Shown here in pieces: positions 12,617 to 26,021 of a DNA stretch of 64,000 nt. The notes under the pieces were generated by a model. That model was given only the letters and a program-made list of their open reading frames with translations. It did no database searches and was not told the DNA's origin. This DNA comes from Heterodera schachtii (taxonomy: Eukaryota > Nematoda > Chromadorea > Rhabditida > Heteroderidae), in assembly GCA_023374025.1 (NCBI GenBank), contig SIJG01000040.1, positions 856,871-920,870 on the forward strand, in the 5' to 3' direction. Made by a program: the position numbers and the translations under genes. Within the stretch, counting starts at the first letter, position 1; each line of letters opens with the position of its first letter.

Positions 12617-13121
12617 AAATAAACCAAATTTTAAATACGGTAGCCCCAATTCGAAAAGCCAATTCGAAAAGTATCCAAGAAATAATTAATTAGATTGAGA
12701 AATTCGATTGAGAAAGGAAAAAAATTATGATCCAAAAATTGTGCGGCGATTTTTTCACTAATTGCCTAACCCAAAATTACTTTCAAATATTCACTGACTG
12801 AGATTGATCATTTTTCCAATGGAACACTTTTTTGTTTGTTTGTTTTGATCACATAATTATGTTAATTGATTTTGATGGGAAATTTATTTTCTGTTTTTTG
12901 GATGGGAAAAATGAATACAAATTTTATGCAAAAATTAACAAAAAAAAGAAAAGAAAAATTCTTTTAATTCAACAGCAGCAACACTCATTTGTCAGCAGCA
13001 GATGGAGGAAGAGAAATGACAGTCAAAAAATATGTTATCAGCACAGAATAAATTAATATGGATTTTTGAAAAAAAAATGAAAAATACGTAAATATTTATC
13101 AAAATTTTTTTTTTGAAAATT
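12617..13121. other. Intergenic, nothing recognised
   Basis: AT-rich. The open frame 12832-13056 has no start or splice context and is not called. Confidence 0.5.
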
Positions 13122-14092
13122 TACCGTATATACTCTTTTTATATGCCAGTCTCCATTAATCTGCCGGTCTCCAATTATATACCCCTTTCTGAGGAGGTTG
13201 AAAAATTATATACCAGTCTCCATTTATGTGCCAGGGGGGATAAATAGAATTTTTTAATAATTTTTTTTGGCACATTTTCCAAAAAAAATTAAACTCAATT
13301 CAACAGTAAAAGGGGCTAATAAATGAACAATTCGTTGTCATCTCCGACTCCATCCAGCCCTGCCCAAAATAATTTTTATTCACTAGTTAGAGTTGCAAAT
13401 GAGGTACTTTTCCTTTGAATTATTCCCTTATCAAAACTGAACATTTTTAATCAAAATTTGTCAAGAAAAAAAGTGTGAAGAATTTTTAAGAAAATTTTCC
13501 AATTCTTAGTGGTTTTTTTGAAAAACTTTTTTAGACCGATTCTCAGGGGTGCATTTTTTGAAAAAATGTTAAGTCGTTTCTTAGGGGTGTATTTCTTGGT
13601 TTTATTGCATTTTTGTTAAGGAATTTTCCTGAAAATGTCGAAATAGTAAATTTTTACTATTTTAGTACGAAGCGCCAAAATAGATATTTCTAGTGTCCGA
13701 TAATGACATCAGAATCGAAAAATTTCAACGCAGAATACGTTTTTTGAGCTCCTTTCTTCAAAACAATTGAACAAAAAAAATAGTTAAATCACAAAAAGTA
13801 GCGAAATTTCAATTTTTATGCATAGCGGAAACAAGAAAATGACGCATTTTTGCCATTTTGGCGTCATTTTTTCAGAAGTTGTTTAACACAAATGCAACAA
13901 AAATGATTTTTTTTTGACGCGATTACATTTTTTGCGACATGTTCAAAAAAATTTCAAAAAATTTCCACTAAATAAATCAGCTGAAAAATAATCTCCCAGT
14001 CTCTATTAGTCTACCAATCTCCAATTATCTACCCCTTTCTTAGGAGGTTGAAAAATAATATACCATGGCATATAAAAAGAGTATATACGGTA
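13122..14092. mobile_element. Tc1/mariner-like MITE, about 970 bp
   Basis: Terminal inverted repeats of 27 bp: left TACCGTATATACTCTTTTTA (from 13122), right AAAAGAGTATATACGGTA (to 14092). The outer TA at both ends fits a TA target site. Sub-terminal segments are also inverted or related, such as CCAATTATATACCCCTTTCT and CCAATTATCTACCCCTTTCT. No intact transposase frame lies inside. The short elements at 18676-18787 and 48513-48619 start with the same TACCGTAT. Confidence 0.8.
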
Positions 14093-16927
14093 TACAAAAT
14101 TAGCAAAAAAATTTTTTTGATGGATATAAAAAGTATCATAATTATGGGTTCTTTTTAGCATTTATTAAATGGATTTTGAGTAAGCTGAGTTTTGTATCAA
14201 AACTTTTCTGACGATCCTTGAATACTTTTTACAATAGATCTAAAAATTTTTATTTTATTTTAATCGATCTAAAATATTTAAAAAAAATTTCTATTCCATT
14301 CCGATAAAATTCAATGCAAAACGAATATTTTTAGGTGGAATTTATATGATTTAAAATTAATTGCTTAACAAATTAAACCACTCTAAAAAATGCCGAATTT
14401 ATAAAAAAAATATATATTAAAAAAAGAAAAAAATGCCGTAAATAAAATGCCGAATAAAAAATATATTAAAAAATGGAAATTGAAATTAAAAAAAAAGAGG
14501 AATATGTGTATTAAGAGAGAGCTGCTTGCTACGCACCCAGGCTCCATTTGTTTATTTAAGCAGATATCATCCATCTTCCATGGCACTTTCTTTCTTCTGT
14601 GTTCGGCATTAACTACGGGGCAAATCGATAAAGCACCAATTTAAAACAGTCATTCTAAATTAAATATTGTAATCAGTCGTACAGACAAATGGTAAATTTA
14701 TAAATTTTCTGGAATATTTTTGATTAAGTTTAATTTCCTTAATTTTTCGAGAGAGTTTTTTGGAAATTTTGGTAAATATTTGTCCAGATCTCCTTCATTT
14801 TTCGAGCTTATCCTTAATGCTTCGAGATTTTTGGAAGTTTTGTTAAAATATTTTTGCCGATTTCATTAATCATACGCTAATTTTTAATTTAAAAAATAAA
14901 TAATATAAAATTAAAATAAAATAAAATTTTTTCCAATTTTTTTAATGCTTTCATAATTTACCCACATTCATTTTCTCAAGAACGATAAGGCACCAGTTTA
15001 AAACAGTCATTCTAAATTAAACTGTAATTAGTATGTAAATATGTACATGTAAAAGCAAATTTAGCCTCTAATCACTTTATTAAACATTTTTATTTCGATA
15101 AAATCCGATTTTCTTAATTTTTAGAGAGATTTTTTTTTAGAATTTTGATAAATATTTGCCCCGATTCTACCATTTTTCGAGGGTAAAATCCGATTCCTTA
15201 ATCCTTCGATTTTATTTATTTTTGGAAGTTTGTTAAATATTTGTGTCAATTTTCTCTATTCTTTCGCAATTTTTTAATTAAAAAAATAATGTAAAAAGGA
15301 AATAAAACAAAAGTGATTTATTCGCACTTTTATTAACGCTTTTCTTAATTTTCGCACATTCATTTTTCTCAAGAACGATATTTTTATTTTTTTGGAAATT
15401 TTGGTAAATATTAATTGTGTCAGCAGTTCCCTTTAATCTTATGCAATTTTAAAATTTTTTAAATTATATAAATATAAATATAAAATTAAAATAAAACAAA
15501 ATAATTTACTTGCCCTTTTATTAACGCTTTTCATAATTTACTCACATTCATTTCTCGAGATTTTTTGGAAGCTTTTATTAAAATATTTATGCCGATTTTT
15601 CTTAATTTTCGCAATTTTTATTGTTTAAAAAATATTTAATTTAAAATTAAAACAAAAATGATTTATTCGCCCTTTTATTAACGCTTTTCATAATTTACCC
15701 ATATTCGCTTCGTTTTCTCAAGAATTTAAAGCAGCTCTTTTACACATGTACGTTAAATATCCGTCTTGTGTTTTCCCACTCTCAATAAATTATTAATGCC
15801 ATTTTCTGTGCCTCCGTTTTCTATGAGCTGTCGAATGACTTAATGGTTGTTGTAAAACGCAAACAAAACTAATGGATAATAATTATATTCTCTTTTTTTA
15901 ATAGAAAATTCATTAATAAAAATAAAATAATTATTTAAAAATGTGCCTAATAATCTATTTTCTTATTAATTCAGAAAAAAATTATTTTTCCATTTAAAAA
16001 AAAATATCCCGAACAATAATAAAAAATAATCTATTTTTATTTTCTTATTTACTCACAAAAATATATTAGTTTTTCATAATTTCATTTAGAAAATTATCCC
16101 TGATAATAATAAAAATAAACTAAATTTATTTTCTTATTTACTCACAAAAATATATTAGTTTTTCAATCTTTCATTTAAAAATTTATTTCGAACAATAATA
16201 AAAAAAAAATTTTATTCCTAAACAATAATAATCATTTAATAATTTTTTATATGTAATGACAAAAATTTATTCTTTTTTTCACAATTCATTTGCACATTTC
16301 CTGAGTGCAATTCATTCTATTTAAATCATTTTTATAATAATAATTTAATTTAATATATCAAATTAAATATTTTCATAATTAAAATTGAAAAATTATCCCA
16401 AAAAAACAAATCTCTTTAAATTTTTATTACCAATTAGACGAAAATACTCAGTTTATTGAATAAAATTCTTTTTTTTTGTTTTTTGTTTTTTAATGTTTCA
16501 AAATAAATTTCAAATTAATTTTATGTCCTCATTTACCAAAATCATTAGAGGAACTCATTTTCTGTTACGTCAGCCATTTTGTATCTTTCTGCTGCTGCCT
16601 GGCTGTTAAGCTAATCCACCCGCTAATCCGTCGCAAAAACAATATTCGTCAAAGAATGTCACAAAAATTTATGTGCCCCCTTGGCTATATCCATTTCACT
16701 TAATGTAATAGCCCTCGACATAAAGCTGCGTTTACGTCACAAACAGATTTATATTGTAAATAATTTTTATATTAAATTAACCATTTCTTTTTGAAATTAT
16801 TATTTTTTAAAAATTCTAATTAGCATACAATGAAAAGCGGAAATTGAACTTTGATACATTAAAAAGTGTAAATTCTCAAGCACAGAATTTAAAAAAATAT
16901 TTGCATCATCAATTTTTCATTAAAAAA
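14093..16927. repeat. Intergenic AT-rich tract with diverged long-period repeats
   Basis: Between about 14690 and 15740 a block containing TTATTAACGCTTTTCATAAT, then ACCCACATTCATTTTCTCAA, recurs in diverged form (about 14945, 15325, 15520 and 15675), separated by similar AT-rich spacers. The remainder is simple AT-rich sequence. The frames at 14383-14644 are not supported as genes. Confidence 0.5.
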
Positions 16928-18005
16928 TGCTTTTTCTCCGCTAATTATCTTTTTCGATTTTCTTTTTTCTCCGCTAATTATCTTTTCGATTTCTTTTTTC
17001 TCCGCTAATTATCTTTTTCGATTTCCTTTTTTCTCCGCTAATTATCTTTTCGATTTTCTTTTTTTCTCCGCTAATTATCTTTTTCGATTTTCTTTTTTTC
17101 TCCGCTAATTATCTTTTTCGATTTTCTTTTTTTCTCCGCCAATTATCTTTTTCGATTTTCTTTTTTTCTCCGCTAATTATCTTTTTCGATTTTCTTTTTT
17201 CTCCGCTAATTATCTTTTTCGATTTCCTTTTTTCTCCGCTAATTATCTTTTCGATTTTCTTTTTTCTCCGCTAATTATCTTTTTCGATTTTCTTTTTTCT
17301 CCGCTAATATCTTTTCGATTCTTTTTTCCCATATCTTTCCTTTTCTTTTTCTCCGCTAATTATCTTTTTCGATTTTCTTTTTTTCTCCGCTAATTATCTT
17401 TTTCGATTTCCTTTTTTCTCCGCTAATTATCTTTTTCGATTTTCTTTTTTTCTCCGCTAATTATCTTTTTCGATTTCCTTTTTTTCTCCGCTAATTATCT
17501 TTTTCGATTTTCTTTTTTCTCCGCTAATTATCTTTTTCGATTTCCTTTTTTCTCCGCTAATTATCTTTTTCGATTTTCTTTTTTTCTCCGCTAATTATCT
17601 TTTTCGATTTCCTTTTTTTCTCCGCTAATTATCTTTTCGATTTTCTTTTTTTCTCCGCTAATTATCTTTTTCGATTTCTTTTTTCTCCGCTAATTATCTT
17701 TTCGATTTCTTTTTTTCTCCGCTAATTATCTTTTTCGATTTTCTTTTTTCTCCGCTAATTATCTTTTTTCGATTTTCTTTTTCTCCGCTAATTATCTTTT
17801 TCGATTTTCTTTTTTCTCCGCTAATTATCTTTTTTCGATTTTCTTTTTTCTCCGCTAATTATCTTTTTTCGATTTTCTTTTTTTCTCCGCTAATTATCTT
17901 TTTCGATTTTCTTTTTTTCTCCGCTAATTATCTTTTTCGTTTTTCTTTTTTCTCCGCTAATTATCTTTTTCGATTTTCTTTTTCTCTGCTAATTATTTTT
18001 TTTGA
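16928..18005. repeat. Minisatellite, about 31-bp unit, about 34 copies
   Basis: A uniform array of TTTCTCCGCTAATTATCTTT followed by TTCGATTTTC. Units differ mainly in T-run length, and one degenerate patch lies at about 17305-17345. Homogeneity suggests recent expansion. The plus strand is pyrimidine-rich and asymmetric. No coding potential. Confidence 0.95.
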
Positions 18006-18421
18006 TTTTCTAAATAATCATTCTTGAATAGTTATTTTGAACATTAAACATTTACTTCCTTAAAATTAACCAGTACTTAAATTATAATCTGTAATTAGAA
18101 AAAAAAATTTTTTTTTCTTAACGTCCTCTGACAATTGTTAGCCCGATAAATGAAAATTCCTAGTGATTTATATTAAAATTTATATGCTTATGGAGTTTAA
18201 AGTGCTTTTTTTTCACATGGATTTGAAATAGGCCTATAAACATACGTATAGTCCAGTTTTTTATTCGCCATAACGATATAACAAGACATAAGAATTAAGC
18301 AATTGCTTAAAGAAAATTGGACAATAAGTATATTTATAGGTTTATTTTAAATCCATGTGAAAAGATATATTTAATTTAGAGTAATTAATAATATTTTTGA
18401 TTTTTTTAAATAAATTTTATT

Positions 18422-18660
18422 TCATCCAATTAATTGACACACCATAATTAGTATTTTTATTGTTGCACAAATTGTTGGCAACATTTTCTTGGGCCAACTG
18501 GCGCATTGGGGCCGACGAGCCAGTGAGCATGGTGCCAGCAGATACAAGCATTTGGTCAGGGACACGGCAAACCGACGTTTGGCACTACTGATGACCAGGG
18601 CACGGCGTTGCGTTGTCCTCACACTGTACACCATATCAACGGCACGGAATTATGGCAAAA
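18422..18660. other. Coding-like GC-rich island, strand unresolved
   Basis: This stretch is far more GC-rich than its surroundings, with codon-like third positions, and is open on both strands (plus about 18433-18655; minus 18634-18422). On plus it could supply an upstream exon for the membrane-protein exons at 19150; a GTGAGC donor at 18531 would end in phase 0 in one frame. On minus an ATG at 18634 reads to a GTGTGT donor. Neither model is convincing, and a decayed gene fragment is also possible. Confidence 0.3.
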
Positions 18661-18675
18661 AATTGCTTTATAAAA

Positions 18676-18787
18676 TACCGTATTTTTGTGAATTAGAGCC
18701 ACCCCACTGAAATATAGCCCTCTTTTTAAGTGGGTTGATTTTGAGAAATAGAGCCCCACAGGGGCTCTAATTCAGTAAATTACGGTA
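18676..18787. mobile_element. Short palindromic MITE, 112 bp
   Basis: Ends TACCGTATTTTTGTGAATTA and AATTCAGTAAATTACGGTA are imperfect inverted repeats enclosing GAGCC...GGGGCTC. It has a TA at both ends, like the larger element at 13122-14092 and the one at 48513-48619, which suggests one family sharing a terminal motif. Confidence 0.7.
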
Positions 18788-19149
18788 TAGAAATCTCTAT
18801 TTATATTTATTTTAATATCATCCATCTACAGTATTTCCGATAATACAGTTACCCTCCCCTAATTAGAAAACTGTAGAATAATTTACTCTATTTTTAAGAT
18901 GTCTGAGATACATACTTCGGTAGCTATTCTTATATATTTTTTTTTTGTTCCAATATTTCAATATTCTTATAGACTGGATGAACATCCGTTTCTCAGATGT
19001 CAAACCCTTGGGCTAATGCCAAAAATCACTCTATTTTATGAATAAAATTTTGTCCAAATCCTTGGAATATCTTATTGATATATCAATAAACCAAAAATAA
19101 ATATTTAATCGTAATAAAATACCAGTTTTTAATTTTTTTTAAATTTTAG

Positions 19150-20287
19150 TTGCTTTCATCATTTCTCATCTATTTGGCGGCTTTTCATTGTCAATCCATG
19201 TTTCGATGTACTTTATTAGAAAAGCAAAACCAATTCACCCAAGTGAATTTTATGTTTGAAAATTTAATTATTTATTCGCCCAAATATTTAATAATAAATT
19301 TAATTTAAATTTTTTTAAATTAAATTATGCACTTATTATTTATTTTAAGATTGTCGCCATTTTGTTCGCCTGTATGATCATTATCTCATCACTGATTTGG
19401 CTGTATGCAAATTGTTACAAAGTTGAGAATACATGCCTCAACAATTACAATTTTTTGGTGAATAAAAGAATAAAATAAATAATAATAATAATAATTAATA
19501 AAAGCCCTGTTTTATTTCTTTTTTTTTTTGCCAAATATTAAATTCAATTTTAATAATTTAAATTCGCCAATTCTAAAACAAGAATAAACAAACAATGCCA
19601 TTTTTTCTAAAATTAAAGACAATTTTGCTCAAATTACTCCCATTTTAATTCATTGCTTGCCATTTCAAGCGACCAATTATTGCCATTTGGATTTAAAAAA
19701 AATTATTTTTAGTAATATTTTTGGTAATTAAATTAATTAAGTAATTAATTAATTTTTTTTTTATTTAGGAAATGCCTAATGCAGTTTTTTGTTCATTGTT
19801 GGCAGGTGTCGCTTGTGTTATTGAAATTCATTACAATTTTGATTACACGGACATTGAATGGACAAAAAAATGGACAATGGTGGCAGTAAGTTGTTATTTT
19901 TGGGGCCTAATTAGTTGGATTTAAAAATTAGAAATTAATTTCATTAATTAAACAAATAACAAAAAATTTTGGGGAAAATATTTCGTTAAATTTAAAAAAT
20001 GAAAGTAAATTTATTGAATAATATTTTTAGGCAATAAATTGCTTTTAAATCCTTATAAACTTTGGATTACAAAAATTGGTAAAATATGAAAAAAAAAACA
20101 AGGGAAAAAATCAAAATAATTTTTTGGGTGAATTTTTTAAAAATGAAAAAAAATCCATTACCTTTTTGTTTAATAAAAATAATAATTTACGCTCTAATTA
20201 TTTTTTAAATAAACTTTGAATTTGATTAAGCTTGTTGCTGGTCTTCTCTCCTCTTTGCACGCTGCTTTGGCTTTTGCATTTACATAA
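19150..20287 (+). CDS. Multi-pass membrane protein, 3' exons only (partial)
   Basis: Four exons with consistent phase 0 junctions: 19150-19242, 19350-19457, 19769-19885 and 20231-20287 (stop TAA). Each has an AG acceptor, and internal donors are GTGAAT, GTGAAT and GTAAGT. The translation holds three clear hydrophobic segments: IVAILFACMIIISSLIWLY, AVFCSLLAGVACVIEI and a C-terminal LVAGLLSSLHAALAFAFT. A fourth possible segment (LLSSFLIYLAAF) lies in the first exon. Topology resembles MARVEL, claudin or tetraspan proteins, but no diagnostic motif was recognised. The 5' exon or exons with the start codon were not identified; the island at 18422-18660 is a candidate. Function is unassigned. Confidence 0.55.
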
Positions 20288-20818
20288 CGATATTACCTAT
20301 TTGTTTGTCAAAAATTGTGAAAATTTTTAATTGCAATAAATTTATTAAATTTTTCAATTAAATCATTATTTGAAAATATAAAATTGCTGAATTTTTGGCA
20401 CGTTTCTCAATTGAAACCAAACATCACGAATCCCCAGTTATTCGAGTTTTTACTCGATTGTGATCCCGACAATTCAATCGTAGGAGGATCGGTCATGGCC
20501 AGGACGTAATTACGGGTTATGGAAATTTTATTCAATTTTTAGAACGATTAAAGGGCAGGCTTTTTGCGAAATTTTTTAATAATTTTAATTCGTAATAGTA
20601 ATTATTGGATTATTTTTCATAATTATTTCATAAAACCAAAATAAATAGACAATTTTTTCAGCTTTTGTTTTAAACAATTAAGCACATATTCTAATAAAAA
20701 TTATTTAAATTAAAAAAAAATGTAAATTTTATGACGCATAAACAATTAAAATTTAGACAAAAATTCCTAAATTATCATTTTTTAAATGATTTTTAACACA
20801 CAACAAATTGGTGTGTTG
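20288..20818. other. Short intergenic gap between convergent genes
   Basis: It separates the plus-strand membrane gene from the minus-strand CCGRVCC gene. A palindromic patch, GAGTTTTTACTCG, lies at about 20443 near GTAATTACGGGTTA (20506). It recalls the repeat at 56400-56530. No gene is seen. Confidence 0.5.
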
Positions 20819-23800
20819 TTAGTATGATGGTATGTTATCAAATGTTGGCCTCACGTACATCATTTCGGCACGCAACGGTTCCGCCGTGTCCACACTTTTT
20901 GGCACGGGATGCATGCCTTAAATTTATTTGAAAAATTTACATTGATTTTTAAAAGCGACTAATTTAAATTAGAATTATTTAAAATTCAATTTTAAAAACA
21001 CGATTACCTCGTCCCAACAATTCTTGTGTGTCGCCAAAGTGAGGATGAACACGGTAGGGCATGTTCAGTTGCAATTCTTCCATTGGGTCAGGAAGAATTG
21101 GCCTAAATTGGGCGGCGTAAAAATACTTTTGGTCTCGGAAAATTTTGATTATATTAATCTTCCAATAATGGTAATACAGGATAATAAATTCCGTTAAATT
21201 ACTGTACAGCCCCAATTACTGTATTTCTTATAAATTTTTTGAAACTTTTGTTAAAAATCTATTAATTTCACAAGGCTGCAATATTCGGCTTAAAATCATC
21301 AAAGATCATGAAATTTTTTTTGATTAATTAAATGTATATTTTCGTGTAATATGTATAAATATTAAAATGAAGTTTTTTTTAATATTAATATTTATTGATA
21401 ATTAATCCCATGATAAATATAAAGCAAATTTTTTTATTGTTCAAAGTATTGCGTTTTATTTTTTCAATATTTTTAACAAATAAAAATCACCGACAATTTT
21501 AATTCTAAAAATTCAATTTTTCTAAACATTTCTACGAAATTTATGCGCTAACAAAAATAATTTGCATCACAATCCAATCATAAAATTTTCTTCATTCAAT
21601 TGGATTGTATGAAGCCACTTGATCAGTATGAGTACTGAAAAAGTAAAAAACAAATAAAATATTTAAATTTAAATTTTTGTGACAAATTAATTTTTGCTTT
21701 TTTAAATTTTTTGGACTATTAAAAATGACAAATCAAAAATTAAAAAAATTAATATTTATAAACACCTGTAGAATGCGTGTTGGGCCCGCTGAGGGCTTTC
21801 CGCGCGGATGCCAACCGTTGCGGTGGATTGACGCGAGCCGGGCAACTCGCGCTCAACCGCGCGGATTGGACGCGGCGTCGGCAAGTCGTACTCCGTCATT
21901 TGCGATGGCACCACAATAGTTCGACGTGTTGGTGGCACTGATGCTGGAGGCGTTTTTGGCATAATCTATGGAAACTTATTTAAAAAAATTTTTTTTAAAC
22001 CGAGTCGGAATTAAAATATGAAGGTTTATATAATTTGAATGAGTTTTTTGGGTCAAAAAATTCATATTTTGAGGTTTCGTGAACAAAAACCCAAAATGTA
22101 TAAATTAAATTTTTAAATTATTTTTTAATTTTAATTTTAAATATTAAAAATTTAATTTTTAAAATTTCTAATTCCAAATACTTACCAATGCCTTTGTTTG
22201 TTCCTTTTTGGGCAATGGCGATGATGGAACTATTAAAATTTGTAAAAAAAAATTTCTTTTGTCTATTTTTACGGATATTATTCAATGTTATTTTAAATAA
22301 TTAAAAATATACGATATTCAATTTAATTTCCAATTAATTTGTCCTCTAATATTTTTTTTTTTGGCATTTCTTTATCACATATTAAACTGGTGGTTAGAAA
22401 TTGTGCAAATACAATTTTTGTGAAAGGCAGCAGATAGTAAATGAATTATGAGGAATTTATATAGAATTACTGTAGTACATTGTACAGTAACCATGATTTG
22501 AATATGGTCCGCGTTTAGTACGGTGCAAGGAAAAGAGATTAAAAGCAATTAGTGGTAACACAACATGCACACGGATTCACACTTAAATGGTTTGAAAAAT
22601 TTATGAATTAAAAATTTTATGTATTAAAATTTATATATTTTTTTGTTTTTTGAACCCCTCGGCCTAAAAAAACTTTTTTTTTTTTTTTTGAAATTTTGTA
22701 ACGGTTTTATTTCTGAATAAAAGATTGTATTTTTCATGTCCTTTCCAGAAGGGTAGTACAATTATCAATAAACTAAAAACATTGAAAATTCTTATGGAAG
22801 GGAGGCAAAATGATTTAAAAAGAAAATTAATTTTAAAAATTTGAAATTTTTCAAAAAAAAAATAATTTTTTCCATTTTTCAAAAAAAAAATGAAAATTAA
22901 TTTCGTCCTCCTCCTGCTGTTGTTTCATGTTCACCACCACCAGCAGTTCCGCCTCGTTCCATTTGAATTTCTTCATGAAATTCTTCCTCAAATGTTTCCT
23001 CTTCATGGAATGAACGCCGAAACGGCGGACGGCCAAAACCGCCGGCACTTTCAAAGCGTTGTTCTTCAACAATTTTTGATGGGCCACCATTTGGCATTGC
23101 TTCCACATCAGATTGACTTAATCATTTTTAAAAAATTTAAAATCCCACTAGGGATAAAGCCATTCTCAAAAATGGTAAATCGGAATTTTTACATACCAAA
23201 AAATTCAAAAAATTCGGTATACAAAAGATAATTAAAAATTATTTTAAAATTAGTTGGTTCCAAACCAGGGATGAAGCGAATCAGAAAAATTTTCAGATAC
23301 CAAAAACCGCCAAAAAAAAAAAATCCGTATGCAAAAGATAAAAATCTGTCGAAATTTTTAGTTTACTTAATTTTAAGCCGAAAACCTGAATCCCCGTGAC
23401 TAAAAAATTCTTGGTGGTGAAGCTATAGATTCGAGGCCGAAAACCAGTGTAAAATGAAGCCAAAAGTATATCCAATGTGGGGACACGAATTTCGAAATCG
23501 GGATGTCGGAGAAAAGCGCAAAAAATTGGGAATTCTGTGATGGGATTAATGAGATTTGGAACCTAATGTCATGTCGAGAAATCCCGGTGGGAGGGGGGAG
23601 GGACGGAGATTAATCGTCATTATTAAAATACCGTAACAATCCCCGGTCGTCCCCGCCTCGGTCAATGGAACGGTAGCCAGCCTCCGATTGGTACGGTCGC
23701 GTGGCATGCCGAGATTTGTGAGTGCCTAAAACATGTTAGTTTGCCGTGCCACCCACAACAAATGGGAACAAACGAGTGGGTAATTAACGAAGGGGGGTGG

Positions 23801-24871
23801 GTAATTAAATTATGAATGTTAGGATAAAGATAACGGTAAGAGCGGTAAGTACCGTATTCCTTTTTTCGAAAGGTAAACAGTTTTACAGTTATTCAAAAAA
23901 GAATTAGAACCTACCTATGTTAGTTTACAGGGAAAGAAGAGTAGTGTTAAATTAAAATACACAATTAAAACTAAAATGCATTTAAAATAATAATAAAAAT
24001 AAATAGTCGAATGGTAATAATATTTCGAAATTAAAATTAAAATATTTAAATAAAATTGTTTTTAATTAATTAAAACTCACTTCGTTTGATCAGTTCCTTC
24101 TCGCCACGCTTCTTTCGGCAAAGGCGATAGAGCAGGTAGGCAAGCGCGGCCAGAAGCAATAACAGCAACAATAGGAGAAGCAACAATAGAAGCCACCAGG
24201 GGAGGCCTTGAAAAAATTTTTTTTTTTATTTTAAAAACGGAAAATTTTCATTTTTCACACCTAAAATGGTGCCGGTTGCTGCGGTGGGCACACAACAGAC
24301 TCGTCCACAGCAGGACAAATGTGCATCACATCTGAAGAAAATTTGGGAGTAGATGAAAGATTTTCAAAAATAAAGGTGTGTGTTGAATGTGGTTTAAGAT
24401 TGGAGAATTTGATCAGAACATGAGTACAAATTACGGTTTTAAAATTTGATTTTCGGGTTTTCTCGCGGTAAATTTTTTCACATGCCGAACAATAGTCTAA
24501 TTTAGGAGTCAGAAAATCTTTAATAAGATCTATCGGTCATGTTTTGCATTAAAAAAAAATTCAATATGAATGATAAAGGATCAAAAAAGTGATAAAATGA
24601 ATCCAAAAACGCATATTCAAAAAAATTACGCAGGTGGTTTTGGAAAATTCTAAGTTAAAATTTTATATTTTCAAAAAATATTCAGGAAAACAAAAAAGTA
24701 ATTAATTTTTATGGACTATTATAAATTAATTTAAAATTTTTCACACCTAAATTCATAACGTTCATTCCGTCCCTGCACATCGGGCTCCTCGTGGATGCAC
24801 AATTTAAAATCACGCTCATATGGCTCATAATAAATGCCTGTTGAGTCTCGTTGGGCAAGAATATCAGTCAT
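20819..24871 (-). CDS. Single-pass membrane protein with extracellular CCGRVCC motif, 10 exons
   Basis: Exons: 24871-24747, 24331-24261, 24206-24081, 23725-23632, 23116-22935, 22229-22186, 21965-21766, 21634-21619 (16-nt micro-exon), 21125-21008 and 20916-20819; 357 residues, all phases consistent. The N-terminal part (about 1-66) carries RCDAHLSCCGRVCC. A poly-leucine transmembrane helix follows (about residues 69-87, after PWW), then a basic stop-transfer RLCRKKRGEK. The long tail is rich in Glu, Pro and Arg, with PTFDNIPSY at the end. The layout (Cys pairs, one helix, Pro-rich cytosolic tail) recalls small Cys-rich adaptor-like membrane proteins such as the Shisa/VOPP type; that comparison is weak. 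Alternative ends exist: exon 5 can read to a stop at about 22892, and exon 8 can read through to VASYNPIE and stop. Exons are much more GC-rich than the introns. Specific function is unknown. Confidence 0.7.
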
Positions 24872-26021
24872 TTTCAATTAAAAAAAAATAAATTAAATTT
24901 TAAAAATTTAATTATAAAATTTTTTCAATTTGTACAAACAGATGGAATAATAAAAAAACCTTTTTCTTTTATTTTATATTTATTTCTTATTGTTTATTCA
25001 TTCATGAACAAAATGTGTAAAAAATTCCCTCCCCCTCCCCCCAATTTCAATCAATTAGCGCTTAATGAGACACATTAATTGTGATGGGTGGTGGTGGTTT
25101 GTTTGGTTGGGCTGTGTGTGTCGCATTTTGTCGGAATTTTGGAAAGTGTGTAAAAATTGGTTTTGGTGTGAGTGAGGCTGAACTGAACTGTGCTGTTCTC
25201 ATCTCATTTTTGTCTGTGATGTTGTGAAAAGCCCAGAGTCGTGAAGTGTGTAGGGGTGGGGAAAAGAGAAGACAAATGAAAACAATGAAAAAAAATTAAA
25301 TTAAAATTAAATAATTTAAAATGGTAAAAAAAAAAAATTAAATAAAATTTCTTTATTTAGTGTTCGTTTCGTTAAAAATTTTCATTTTTTTTTTAAATTT
25401 TTCGTTTGTGACGAAGAAATGAAGGCAAATGAAATAATTAAAAAAATGAAAATTTTATAAAAAATTGAGTCTGAGAATTAAAAATATTTTATTTAAATAT
25501 TACATTTTTTTAATCGTCAAATAAAAAATTTACAATTTTTTTGACCCTATGTTTTGTTACCAAAAAAAATCAACCATATTATTATTTTTTTTATAATTAA
25601 TTTTGTTAAGGGTAATTTTTTGGCAACAAAATGAAAAAAAAGGAATATTACATTTTTTATCCATAAATAATTGAATTTTCAAGGCAACAAATTGATCTGA
25701 TAGAACGGAAATAATTTAAAGAAAAAATAAAAAATATTAGTCCATGTTAAATTAATCAATCTATTTTTTTATATTTGTTGGTAGTAATGATACTAGAAAG
25801 AATTTATTATATTTTCCAAGAAATAAATTATCCTTTTTGCAATAATTTAAAAAAAAAATAAATTAAAAAAATTGCCAAAAAGTATCGTTTAAGCTAAGCA
25901 TCATGGCTTATCGAGAATTATGTTTTTTTAATTTTCAAGGAAATGTCAATCAAACCAAAATTTGAATTCTCAACTTTTTTAAATGATGGTCAAAATGTTT
26001 AAAAATTTCCCTGGTTTAAAT
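24872..26021. other. Intergenic region upstream of the CCGRVCC gene
   Basis: AT-rich. A G/T-rich patch at about 25081-25260 may belong to a promoter. No coding sequence is recognised; the frame 24851-25078 lacks support. Confidence 0.4.
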
